Assembly (NCBI RefSeq): GCF_004361855.1
Contig: NZ_SNWQ01000025.1
Span: 39,968 to 103,967 of the forward strand
Length of the DNA: 64,000 bases
DNA from: Kribbella caucasensis
GTDB taxonomy: Bacteria > Actinomycetota > Actinomycetes > Propionibacteriales > Kribbellaceae
Reading direction: 5' to 3'
Shown here: positions 42,745-51,601 of the stretch, piece by piece
Layout of the letters: each line of letters begins with the position of its first letter
How positions within the stretch are numbered: position 1 is the stretch's first letter
Made by a program: the position numbers and the translations under genes
Notes under the pieces: model-generated
The model's database searches: none
The model's input: only the letters and a program-made list of their open reading frames with translations
Told to the model about the DNA's origin: nothing

Positions 42745-43246
42745 CCTCCGGCGTTCGGGACATTCAGGACAGCAGTCCGGCGACCGCGTCGGGGCGAGCG
42801 GTCGCCTAACGGTGCGCGTCGAACGGGCGAAAACGGCCGCCTGCGCCGCGTTGCCGCGCAGTTCACGCGAGATCGTCGACGGCGCCCGGCCAGACGATCC
42901 GCGATCTTTCGGACGCTCACACCGGCATGACGCAGATCCGCAATCTCGATCCGATCCTCTCTTGCGACAGGAACCGCGAGCTGATCTCCCGATCCGCGAG
43001 CCGGTCAAGTGAAGCGACGAACCCGACGACCTGGCCCTTGCGGTAGGTCTTGTAGCCGCAGGACCAGTTGTTCCTGGTGGTCCTCGAGACACCGACCTCG
43101 CGCGCTGCGGCCACAATGCTCCACCCGCGACCACGCAACTCCATGAACCGTAGGCGCTTGGCCGACTGCGGCCGACGACCCGGCCCCTTCCTCACACGAC
43201 GAGACGAAGACAACACAACCTCCCAATCCAGGACGAAGTGTTGCAA
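42745..43246 (-). pseudogene. IS30-family transposase N-terminal remnant
   Basis: Minus-strand frame 43246-42940 reads GPGRRPQSAKRLRFMELRGR, then GWSIVAAAREVGVSRTTRNN and SSRFLSQE, typical of the IS30 N terminus. After a frameshift near 42930 it continues VRKIADRL and, in another frame, APSTISRELRGNAAQAAVFA, the second IS30 helix-turn-helix. The DDE catalytic domain is missing. It sits 30 bp beyond the TauE/SafE gene and marks the edge of the operon. Confidence 0.75.
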
Positions 43247-43428
43247 CCGTCAGCAGAAACCACCTTGCCGCCTCCTGATCAGCTTTCAGTTGCTGTCGAC
43301 ATCCTCGACTCGCGCGCCGCAGAATCCGTGCCGTGGGACGAAGAATCTCGAGGCCGCATACGCCGCGGACCTCGCACTGGCGGCCCCCACCGGGTCCCGG
43401 ACGGACCGAGTTCCGCTCCTTTGAGCAA

Positions 43429-43728
43429 TTCCAGGAGTCCGGGACTTGCTCTTCTGGGTTCATACCTGTCCGGCGGACGGCGAGATTGGTCCCACAAGCA
43501 CGAACGGTCATCCGCGGGCTAGTCGGCGCAACTGTCGGACCGCGCGGTCACCCGCAGGGAGGTCTGGCGGCGCCTGACGGCTGCAGACGCGTGAAGGAGG
43601 AATGGGGATACGCCTCGGCAGAGGAAACGCGACAACCGAACGCCGACAGATGACGAAGGGCTCATATCCCTAGGGATATGAACCCCCACGTGTCCGAGGA
43701 GGGACACACACCTTAACCACACGCTTGG
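43429..43728. repeat. Dispersed repeat copy 3
   Basis: TTCCAGGAGTCCGGGA at 43429-43444 is identical to copy 1. The palindrome CATATCCCTAGGGATATG is at 43663-43680, extended by flanking pairs to 43659-43684. The core GTGTCC-GAGGAG-GGACAC lies at 43690-43707 with the CTTAACCACACG tail to 43723. The order of parts is the same as copy 1, but the interval between first and last part is about 95 bp longer. Confidence 0.8.
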
Positions 43729-43829
43729 ATCTGCCCGGCGCCCCCCTGACGTGCTGCCGTACGACGCGTTGCCGCGGCGAGGGGCTGTAGAGGCTCGCCC
43801 TTCGTGTTCATCGCCCGCTGAGGGCATCA

Positions 43830-43965
43830 GTAGGCCTGGGCTGAGGGGTCTTCGAGTGGGAGGTCGATGGCGAGGCGGGTGCACTTGCCGGTGGGCTCTG
43901 TGCGGCGATGGTGCCGTCGGCGGCTTCGACGCGGTCGCTGAGGCCGACCAGTCCGGAGCCGCGCT
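43830..43965 (-). pseudogene. Sensor histidine kinase C-terminal fragment
   Basis: On the minus strand GSGLVGLSDRVEAADGTIAA and, after a frameshift, CTRLAIDLPLEDPSAQAY match the end of the ATPase domain of NarL-type sensor kinases (G2 box GSGLVGL). Nothing else of the kinase remains. It abuts a GH13 fragment in the opposite orientation. Confidence 0.6.
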
Positions 43966-44182
43966 GTCCTCCGGCGACTTCCGCTGGTTGCGGACGGAAT
44001 CCGGCGTACTCGCCTTCACCAGAGGTGACGGCTTCTCCTGCGTCGTCAACTGCTCTTCCCGAGTGGTCGCGGCGCCGGTCGGCGGCCAACTGCTGCTCGC
44101 CAGTCACCACGAAGCCGGCGACAAGCTGCCCGAACAGCGCCGCGTGGTACCTGTCGGCGTCGGTGGCAGAGTCGGCAGGTGA
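43961..44182 (+). pseudogene. GH13 alpha-glucosidase C-terminal fragment
   Basis: The frame reads ALSSGDFRWLRTESGVLAFT then RGDGFSCVVNCSSRVVAAPV and LLASHHEAGDKLPEQ, resembling the C-terminal beta-sandwich of GH13 alpha-glucosidases. The catalytic barrel is absent. The joint with the kinase fragment lies near 43965. Confidence 0.55.
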
Positions 44183-45030
44183 CGCGGCATGAACGCCCGC
44201 CAGTGCGTACGACGTGCTTCCTCGGTAACCCCTCCAGGCCGGTTGGACCTGGCTCTTGAGCTTCCCCTCACTCGGCGCCAGGTCTGCCGTTCCACGACGC
44301 CGTGCCCCAGAGGTATGAGATGCGACAGGTACGTATCACGAAGGTGAGCCGGACCAGGACTCAGCGCCGCCAGGCCCTCCTGGATGTGCTACCCCTCGAC
44401 CCCAGAGACCCCGACATCAGCAGGGCCAAACAACGCCAACGCGAGCGCTCCCCGGCGATGAACGTCCGGCAGGGCGGTGAACATGCCGGCAGTCATGGAC
44501 GGCGATCTCGGCACCGCTGCCGTTCATGCACTCGACCTTGTCCTGGAGGCGGCGCAGGTTCGCTAGGCCCGCCCGGGCGATTTGCGCCCAGGGCGCACCG
44601 AGGCTGTCGATATCGAATGCATCGCGACCGTGCGTCCGGCATAAGTGGCCGGCACGGCGAGGACACCTGGCACGAAATCAGGCATGTGCTCGGCCCGGCC
44701 GGGCTCGATCGTGAACGCACACCGGGCGCGCGCACAGCTCGCTCGACTTCGCAACCTGTGGGGAACTGCGGGCGTACGCGCTCGTCGATGTGCCCCTCGA
44801 CTGCGGGTGCCGCCGGAACGTCTGGCCATCATGGGCGCGACGAGCGCCGGCCGGGAACTGGTCGCCGATCACCGGGTGGACGTGATCTCGTCCATGGGCG
44901 GTCCGGCCACCGTTGATCGGATCGCGGCTTGTGGCCTGGGTCGGAAGCTGCTCATGGAGCAACCCGGCAGATCGGCGACACTCCGGTACTCGGTGCCGGT
45001 GCCGGGGTCGGGGTCGGGCAGACTGGCCGG
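44183..45030. other. Decayed interval without an intact gene
   Basis: Apart from a short basic frame at 44320, I see only scraps. A minus-strand stretch EPGRAEHMPDFVPGVLAVPA (about 44600-44690) and a plus-strand stretch AGRELVADHRVDVISSMGGP (about 44845-44905) look protein-like but have no start, domain core or end. The second faintly resembles an aldehyde dehydrogenase segment. The intact gene resumes at 45031. Confidence 0.5.
44320..44457 (+). pseudogene. Short basic actinobacterial protein, run-on remnant
   Basis: From ATG 44320: MRQVRITKVSRTRTQRRQAL then LDVLPLDPRDPDISRAKQRQ. The LLDVLPLDPRDPDI-RAK pattern occurs in small actinobacterial proteins of unknown function, usually ending soon after. 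Here no stop follows until 44916, and the extension is low-complexity, so the native end seems lost. Confidence 0.35.
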
Positions 45031-46590
45031 GTGAGTCCAGTGAGCCGTGCGCGGAAAACCAAGAAGAACAAGAAGTCCACCCAGCGGCCGACCCGGCCTG
45101 ACCTTCTCGGCGGACGGGATGAGTGTGATTGCCCCGTGTGCTCGGGTGCGGACTTCGACCCGCGGCAACTGATCGATGGAGTGGTCGCGGGCGCTGCGGA
45201 CCTGGCCGAGTCCGACGATCCGCTGGACGCGGAGATGCTGGGCGCGGCGTTCGTGTCGATCGGCGCGCTTAACTGGGAGGCGTTCGAGCAGGCGCTGATC
45301 GAGGGCTTTGTCCCGCAGTTCGAGGACAAGGCTTCCACCGGGGCGCTGGCGATGCTGCTGGCGATCGGTTCGGTCGCCCCCGGCCAGGCCGGCAAGGCGG
45401 CGTCAGCGGCTGCTGACCGGCTCGTCGAAGCCGGTGTCGAACCGCCCAGGTGGGCAGCTGAGCTGGCTGAGCCGGTGAAGATCGCAGACTGCCAGCACCT
45501 TCAGGATGCGCAGGGCGCCGAGGCGATGCTGGCATGCGTGTTTCATCGAGCCGGACGCTCGCACGCCGTCATGGTCAGCGTCGACAATCTCGACTGCGGA
45601 GCCGCCGGCGATATTCTTCTGCTTGACTCCGACCAGTTGCCCGCGGCGCTGGAGATTACGCGAGCCGACGCTCGGGCCAGCGGCGTCGAGCTGACCACGG
45701 AGGTGCTGGACGCGGCGGAGTTCCGCTGGCAGGTTGAGCGGGCGCTGGACACGCGGGCGGTGCATGATAGTGAGCTGGACGACCTCGACGGAGTACCGGA
45801 CGACGAGGACGGCCCGGGCTACCCGGTCCTGGCGATGCTGATGCGGGCCCGGATGACGGCCCTGCCGACACCGAACAAGCCCCCGGCGTCGCACGGGGAC
45901 GGGGAGACTGGGCTCACAACGCTGCAGATGCTGGCGCAGCTCGTCGGCAGCGGCGGCCCGTTCGGCGCCGGGGGACCGGTCGCGCGGCGCGGACGGCCGA
46001 TGGTGGCCGAGCTGCCGGCGAAACCCAAGCGGTCCGGACGCCCGGCACCGGTCTATCAGATCAAGGTGGGGCTGCGGGGCGCGAAGCCACCGATCTGGCG
46101 GCGCCTGGAGGTGCCCGCCGACCTCAGCCTCGCTCGACTTCACCAGGTGATTCAGGTCGCGTTCGGGTGGTACGACAGTCACCTGCATGTGTTCGAAACG
46201 CCGTACGGCGATTTCGGGCTGGCCGACGTGGAGCTCGGCCATCGGGCAGAGGCGCCGGTGACCTTGGAACAGGTCGCCCCCAGAGTCAACGCCAAGCTGC
46301 GCTACACCTACGACTTCGGTGACGACTGGCAGCACGACATCCTGGTGGAGAAGGTGCACAACCGCGACGCAGCGGCCTATCTGCGGTGCACGGGTGGACG
46401 GCGCGCTGCTCCGCCCGAGGACTGCGGCGGTGTTTGGGGCTACGCCGACCTCGTGGAGATCCTCAACGATCCCGACCACCCTGAGCACCAGGAACAACTG
46501 GAGTGGCTGGGTCTCGACTCCGCGTCCGAATTCGACCCCGGCAGGTTCGACGCCGAAGCGATTACCAAGGCATTGTCCAGCCTGCGCTGA
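45031..46590 (+). CDS. pRiA4b ORF-3-like domain protein
   Basis: A 519-residue protein. The N terminus is very basic (ARKTKKNKKSTQRPTR) followed by a cysteine cluster CDCPVCSG. The middle (~60-330) is alpha-helical and unassigned. The last ~180 residues are the plasmid pRiA4b ORF-3-like domain (YQIKVGLRGAKPPIWRRLEV, VIQVAFGWYDSHLHVF, YTYDFGDDWQHDILVE), a domain also linked to the IS1096 TnpR protein. Start GTG 45031 or 45040. Function unknown; genes of this family often occur in mobile or accessory DNA, as here. Confidence 0.8.
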   Translation: MSPVSRARKTKKNKKSTQRPTRPDLLGGRDECDCPVCSGADFDPRQLIDGVVAGAADLAESDDPLDAEMLGAAFVSIGALNWEAFEQALIEGFVPQFEDKASTGALAMLLAIGSVAPGQAGKAASAAADRLVEAGVEPPRWAAELAEPVKIADCQHLQDAQGAEAMLACVFHRAGRSHAVMVSVDNLDCGAAGDILLLDSDQLPAALEITRADARASGVELTTEVLDAAEFRWQVERALDTRAVHDSELDDLDGVPDDEDGPGYPVLAMLMRARMTALPTPNKPPASHGDGETGLTTLQMLAQLVGSGGPFGAGGPVARRGRPMVAELPAKPKRSGRPAPVYQIKVGLRGAKPPIWRRLEVPADLSLARLHQVIQVAFGWYDSHLHVFETPYGDFGLADVELGHRAEAPVTLEQVAPRVNAKLRYTYDFGDDWQHDILVEKVHNRDAAAYLRCTGGRRAAPPEDCGGVWGYADLVEILNDPDHPEHQEQLEWLGLDSASEFDPGRFDAEAITKALSSLR

Positions 46591-46752
46591 CGTCCGACGA
46601 CCATCACGACGCCTGCTCGGCCACCCGCACCGTGGTCGACGTCGATACCGAGCATGGGCTGGTCAGGTTGGTGGACTCGACACCGCCCAGGACGTCTCCG
46701 ATCGCCGTGGCGCTGCCGGCCGCTGACCGATCCGGCCGAGGATCGCATCCGG

Positions 46753-47826
46753 TCATGACGTCGACGCTTGAGTGCTCTGCCGCTGATTGCTGATCTCCTG
46801 TGCGTGAGGTGGGAGACGTGCGCCGATCTCTGCCGCGAAGTCGAGGAACTGCTGATGACCGGGCAGCTTCTGCAGGCAGTCGTGCACCAGCTCGCGGGCC
46901 CGGCTGGTCTCGCCGCGCCGATGCGCGAGGCGCGCCTGTAGATGGGTCAGCTCGGGCCCGGCGAGTGCGGGATGTGTGGCCAGGCTGGTGAGCTGGTCGT
47001 CGGCCTCATAGTCCGTAAGCTTGTCGAGTAGCAGGAGATGCCAATCGGCGAGTGCGGCGGTCCGCTGCTCCTGGTCCCACCCTTTGCGGCGCCACGTGTT
47101 CTGCTGACGTGCAGGGGCGTGTGCGGCATCGTCGAGTGCGTCGAGGTAGCGGTCGGCGAACTCGATCCACATCTCGGGCGTTCGCAGCATTCCGGCGAGC
47201 ACGCCGGCGAGCGAGGTCTCCTTTTCGCTGAGCGGACCCCACCCGCTGCGGGTCCAGCCATGCCGTGAGGCCCATCGGATGAGCTGTGGTGCCGATCGTT
47301 GGGCGAATATGGACAACCCATGCCGGTCTCGTACAGCGTTCCACAGCAGCGCTGCCGCGTCCGAGACGACGAACCGTGCCGCCTCAACCGGATCCTCGGA
47401 GCGGAAGTAGTCGTACTCCCGGGTCGCGCAGGCCAGATCGATCAACTCCGCCACCGCCGCTGCTGCGGCATCGGACTCGTCTGTGCGTAAGGCATCCTGG
47501 GCCTCGGTGACCAGCCGCCGGAAGGTGAACCGCCAGCGTGTCCGTTCCTTCGGCGACACGCGCCGGTCACCGCCGAGGTGCGCGCCCGAGCGCGCCAGCG
47601 AAACGAAGTCACGGACCTCGGCCAGCACACCCTCAGGATCAACAGATGCGATCGAGGCGTCCTTGCCACGATCGTGCTGGTCGGGGTCGATCGCGGCTTC
47701 GATGCGTGCCCGCATCGGTGCTGAGCCGCGCCAGTACAGGTTCCACAACACCTTTGCGAGGCGATCCTCGTCGAGCGTCGCCAGCTTGCCGAAGAACTGC
47801 TCGCGGTTCATCCGTCGCATCTGCAT
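46753..47826 (-). CDS. Hypothetical helical protein, duplicated family
   Basis: A 357-residue, tryptophan- and alanine-rich alpha-helical protein: MNREQFFGKLATLDEDRLAK, VLWNLYWRGSAPMRARIEAA, ATREYDYFRSEDPVEAARFV. The last ~70 residues resemble a TPR pair (ARLAHRRGETSRARELVHDC). No signal or membrane segment. The start at ATG 47826 is uncertain because a decayed copy of the same protein lies just upstream. Family not recognised. Confidence 0.65.
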   Translation of the reverse strand: MQMRRMNREQFFGKLATLDEDRLAKVLWNLYWRGSAPMRARIEAAIDPDQHDRGKDASIASVDPEGVLAEVRDFVSLARSGAHLGGDRRVSPKERTRWRFTFRRLVTEAQDALRTDESDAAAAAVAELIDLACATREYDYFRSEDPVEAARFVVSDAAALLWNAVRDRHGLSIFAQRSAPQLIRWASRHGWTRSGWGPLSEKETSLAGVLAGMLRTPEMWIEFADRYLDALDDAAHAPARQQNTWRRKGWDQEQRTAALADWHLLLLDKLTDYEADDQLTSLATHPALAGPELTHLQARLAHRRGETSRARELVHDCLQKLPGHQQFLDFAAEIGARLPPHAQEISNQRQSTQASTS

Positions 47827-47984
47827 GCCAGCCGATAGTAGCCGGGACAGATCTACCGCTTGTGCTTGCGCCGGGGGCGTCTGCGTTGCGACCTGCTCAG
47901 CCTGCGTTTGGGTCGGCGGCCCTCTATGCCGTTGTTCGCGCGAATGCTGGCGGTCAACGGATCCAGGTAGCGACGCGTACGAAA

Positions 47985-48136
47985 GCCACCTGCTACGAAG
48001 CCTCGGGCATACGCAGCCAGGACCGCTCAGGGTTTTCGCAGGCTGGACCAATCGGCTGCTCGACCGCTGCTGCTTCGATGTCGGATTCATCAGCGCGCAA
48101 GGCATCCCGTTCCTCGGTGCCAGGCGCGGAACGTGA
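47985..48136 (-). pseudogene. Fragment of a second copy of the preceding hypothetical gene
   Basis: Minus-strand frames give RFTFRAWHRGT and then RDALRADESDIEAAAVEQPI followed by GPACENPE. These align with RFTFRRLVTEAQDALRTDES DA...LIDLACATRE inside the neighbouring gene at 46753-47826. Frameshifted and only about 50 codons long, so a partial duplication or remnant of a paralogue. Confidence 0.6.
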
Positions 48137-48142
48137 ACCGCC

Positions 48143-49564
48143 CTATCTCCTTCGCTTGCGTTGCGACCGACTCTGCTTGCGTGGTTGACGGCGGCGCTGT
48201 TCGTTGGCTCGTTCGCCCTCACTAGGCCGTCTACGGCGGCTCAGCTGCCGAAGGCGGCTGATCGCCTCTCCCAGTCGCTCGAAGTCGTCGGCCGCGTCGG
48301 CTATCTCCACGGCTGTTTGGAGGTGCGCCTCGGCTTCGTCGAGGTCGCCGAGTGCTGCCAGTGCGTCGCCGGCGTGAACCCGGACCCAGAAGTCGTCGGG
48401 CCACCGGGTCAGGTTTGCCGCGATCCGGTCGCGGGCCTGCTTGGCCAGACCTGCCTCAGCCAGTGCGACCGCGACGTCGGCGTCGTAGATCGCCTGGCTC
48501 TCCGGGTCGACCTGCGCGAGTGCGTCTCCGACGTGGGCGGCCTCGGCGCCCAACCCGGCGTGGCCGAGGTCGAGGATGAGGTTGACCAACCACTCGGGAA
48601 GCCGACCTGCCAGGTCTGGATCTTGCCCGAGCGCGATGGCAAGGTCGTCGCGGCGTCCGGGAAACCAGCTGGCTGCCTGGATGACGAGTTCGGCGCGCTG
48701 CGCGAGTTCGGCCGGCTCGCTGCGGACGTACATCGAGTCGTCGGAGCCGGTGAGTTTCGTGGCCAGCCCGTTCGGTAGGTGCGGATGCTCGCGCCGGACT
48801 GTGGCATCGATAAGTGCTCCCCATCCGTCGGGGTTGCTGGCGTTCGCCCTGGCCAAGCGCCGGTTGATGACCGACTCCGCCTCGCGCCGGTGCGTCGTAC
48901 ACATCCTGTCCCGCGCCTCGGACAGGTCGGCGGGGAAGCCGAATCGGCGGCCGGTACAGGCCGGGCAGCCCGGGCGTGATGCGGAAGCTGCGGCGAGTTC
49001 CACCGGCGAACGGTCAAGGTCGACCGAGCCGAAGGAATGTTGCACGGCGTCGGTGATGGCGCCGAGTCCGATGTCCTGCCATCCAGGCGACACCAATCGA
49101 ATGTCGGCTGGACCGAGTGCCGCGCCGGCCGAGGTGTCGCTGAGCAGGTCCGGCGGGACGCCCGCGGTGGTCAGACCGGGGTAGTCGCCGGACAGCACCG
49201 GCTCCGGATGTGTCGCGGCGGTCACGACCGCGGAGCCGGCCACCCGGGCGAGGACTGCGGCAAAGGTGTCGTCCCATTTGGTGGCCAGCTCGAGCAGTGA
49301 CCACGACGGTACGTAAATCGCGATCTCGAGGGGGTCGAGGTTGACGGTTGCGAACCCGTCGGGTCGCGGCGCGATGCTCTCGAGGGGATCCCAGGTGATC
49401 ACGAACAGCCGCACCACCTCCGCCAGCCGAGCCTGATCAGGCGGGAGATCAGCCCATCCAACGCTGAGTTCCAGCAGCATCTTCTCCGTGACGGGCGGTG
49501 CGCCGAGCAACCGCTGGACGTCGTCAGGCAAGCCCGACGCCAGGCCGGGGTGCATGCCGGTCAT
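48143..49564 (-). CDS. Hypothetical TPR-containing protein
   Basis: A 473-residue protein. The N-terminal ~200 residues are a mixed domain of unknown type, followed by a cysteine motif CPACTGRRFGFPADLSEARD with RMCTTH. TPR-like repeats occupy ~300-440 (ELVIQAASWFPGRRDDLAIA, GDALAALGDLDEAEAHLQTA). The extreme C terminus is strongly basic (RRRQPRKQSRSQRKRRR), resembling proteins that normally end in a SEC-C zinc motif, absent here. ATG 49564 or 49600 could be the start. Confidence 0.7.
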   Translation of the reverse strand: MTGMHPGLASGLPDDVQRLLGAPPVTEKMLLELSVGWADLPPDQARLAEVVRLFVITWDPLESIAPRPDGFATVNLDPLEIAIYVPSWSLLELATKWDDTFAAVLARVAGSAVVTAATHPEPVLSGDYPGLTTAGVPPDLLSDTSAGAALGPADIRLVSPGWQDIGLGAITDAVQHSFGSVDLDRSPVELAAASASRPGCPACTGRRFGFPADLSEARDRMCTTHRREAESVINRRLARANASNPDGWGALIDATVRREHPHLPNGLATKLTGSDDSMYVRSEPAELAQRAELVIQAASWFPGRRDDLAIALGQDPDLAGRLPEWLVNLILDLGHAGLGAEAAHVGDALAQVDPESQAIYDADVAVALAEAGLAKQARDRIAANLTRWPDDFWVRVHAGDALAALGDLDEAEAHLQTAVEIADAADDFERLGEAISRLRQLSRRRRPSEGERANEQRRRQPRKQSRSQRKRRR

Positions 49565-49600
49565 CTGCCAAATGTACACAGCTGAGTTGTGACGATGCAT

Positions 49601-50119
49601 GGCCAGCCCCGGGTCATCATGCCGACCACCCTCGCCGGATCAGATTAACCTCGACACCGCGCGGCGCGTCGGCCACCCATGCTCACCACGTCGCGGGTCC
49701 GCTTCGCGCATCGACTCGTTGCCGAGGGCAAGGTATGCCGATCCGAGGAGAGCGCAGTTCCGGCCAGGGCCAGCTCCCTTTGCGGCGAGCGCTACGGGTA
49801 ACCGAAGGATTACAATGGTGTCCGAGGAGGGACACGCACCCTAACCACACGCATGGATCTGAACGCCTGAGGCATTGCTGGAAAAGTACCTCCTGCAGTC
49901 GGGGTGGTGATGTAGATGCGGACTCACCCGCCGCCCGCGGTCGTCCTCCACCTGTGGAGCTCGTTGAGAGCATATTGACGGCGTACTGCTGCCGCATGAT
50001 CGCAGGTGAGCCGGGCACGCCCGTGGGTCCGTCGGACGAGGAGGATGCTGAGTGGTCGGGTTCGTCACAGTGTCCGAAACGTTCAAGACGCGGGGTGTTG
50101 GGTCGAGCAAACTGATCGC
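49601..50119. other. Intergenic region with repeat copy 4
   Basis: No credible gene over about 520 bp between two divergent genes. The only recognised structure is the dispersed repeat core at 49818-49851. Confidence 0.6.
49818..49851. repeat. Dispersed repeat copy 4, core only
   Basis: GTGTCC (49818-49823), loop GAGGAG, GGACAC (49830-49835), then the tail ending CTAACCACACG (to 49851). Over these 34 bases it is identical to copy 2, but the palindrome and the TTCCAGGAGTCC part are missing. Confidence 0.8.
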
Positions 50120-51034
50120 ATGACTGTCGATATCGGCGCTGCGGGCGCCTTCCTCGCGGGACATGGCCGCATCCTGGACCGGCGGAGGTTCGAGCTCATG
50201 ACCGGTGCCGGTGATGTGGCAGCGGTACTGGCCGCGCTGGACGCCTACAGGAACCCCGACGGCGGGTACGGATGGGGCCTCGAGCCGGACCTGCGCGACA
50301 GCACGAGTCAACCCGGGGCGGCCCTGCACGCATTCGAGGCGCTGGCCGATGCGGCGACGGCAGCAACGGCACCTATCCCGTCTGGACGCGCGCGTGAACT
50401 GTTTGACTGGCTCGACTCGGTAACGCTGGCTGACGGCGGGCTTCCGTTCGCGCTACCCCTGAATGACCGGGCTGGATCCGCGCCGTTCTGGGCGGATGCC
50501 GACAGCACCGCGTCGTCATTGCAGATCACTTCGATTGTCACCATGCAGGCGCTTCGGATTGCACGCCACGACCCCACCGTGAGGTCACACCCATGGCTGG
50601 CGCGCGCAACGTCGTACTGTGTGGAGCACGCCGCAACGACGAGTCCGGCGATGGAGCTGGCGTTCGTGGTCAGCTGTCTGGACGCGTTGGCCGAGTCCCG
50701 GCCGGACGTCATTCCGCTGATCACCCAGCTCGGAGCCGCAATCCCGCCGGACGGCGTCATGCCGGTCATTGGCGGGCTTCCGGACGAGGCGATGCGACCA
50801 CTGGATTTTGCGCCGTATCCCGATCGGCCGGCGCGCGAACTGTTTTCAGCGGAGGTGGTCACGGCCGACCTTGACAGGCTCGCGTCCGCACAACGCGAGG
50901 ATGGCGGCTGGCCGCTGGAGTTTGCCGCGTACTCCCCGGCTGCCGCTCTCGAGTGGCGCGGCTACATGACCGTGCATGCGATGTCGATCCTGCTGGCGAA
51001 CCGCGCGATCAGTGGTCTTCCGCCCGGGTTTTGA
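50120..51034 (+). CDS. Alpha-toroid (prenyltransferase/cyclase-like) hypothetical protein
   Basis: A 304-residue protein with repeated helical units carrying DGG-W-like motifs (RNPDGGYGWGLEPDL, ADGGLPFALP, QREDGGWPLEFAAYSPAAAL EW), the pattern of the alpha/alpha toroid found in prenyltransferases and terpene cyclases. It lacks a DxDD catalytic motif, and the length is about half of a cyclase. No signal peptide. Start ATG 50120 without a strong ribosome site. Function unknown. Confidence 0.7.
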   Translation: MTVDIGAAGAFLAGHGRILDRRRFELMTGAGDVAAVLAALDAYRNPDGGYGWGLEPDLRDSTSQPGAALHAFEALADAATAATAPIPSGRARELFDWLDSVTLADGGLPFALPLNDRAGSAPFWADADSTASSLQITSIVTMQALRIARHDPTVRSHPWLARATSYCVEHAATTSPAMELAFVVSCLDALAESRPDVIPLITQLGAAIPPDGVMPVIGGLPDEAMRPLDFAPYPDRPARELFSAEVVTADLDRLASAQREDGGWPLEFAAYSPAAALEWRGYMTVHAMSILLANRAISGLPPGF

Positions 51035-51601
51035 GGAGTACTCGCGAGGTTCTTAGCGAAGGTGTCGGGCCGAGGGTTCGTCGCCGTAGCCACGCCGATA
51101 CGAACCATCTGTCAGGACGTGGCCTTGCGGACTGTCATCCGACTCGTGGATCGGCGCTGGTGACGAGATCGAGATCCTCGAGCGCCTGGACGACAGCAGC
51201 CCTGATGACCAGTTAGTGACTGTCGGTCGCCACGACCACTGTCAGGTGTGCTGCGGCGGATCAGTCGCCTGCTTGTTGCCTTTAGCCACAATCATCGCGA
51301 TGACTTCCCGTTGCGGCGGTCCTGCCGGTACAGCGGTATCGCTGCCTGGGTCGCTGTCTCGCCACCGGCAGGCCGGTGCCGTACTTCGACCACAAGCGCG
51401 ACAGCTGAGCCGTGAAGGGCGTAGCCTCAGGCGGGCGACGACCTCAGCGTCGTACCGGATCTCTACCGGCGCCTTCGCGGGTTCCCCTCGTCTCTGTCAG
51501 CGGGAGAAGGTGCGCCACGGCCGCACCCTGGCGTATGACACCACGTCAGGATCACGGCCGTGGCCGGGCCTTGCATCTCTTATCGGTCGCTGGTTTGGGC
51601 C
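51035..51601. other. Intergenic region, no gene recognised
   Basis: About 570 bp between convergent genes. Short open frames exist on both strands, but none has a plausible start, domain or consistent codon use. A scrap reading EIEILERLDDSSPDDQLVTV near 51165-51225 may be decayed coding sequence. Confidence 0.45.

Noticed and set aside
44820..44975. Possible aldehyde dehydrogenase fragment (AGRELVADHRVDVISSMGGP).
   Set aside because: The match is short and lacks any catalytic motif; mentioned only within the decayed interval.
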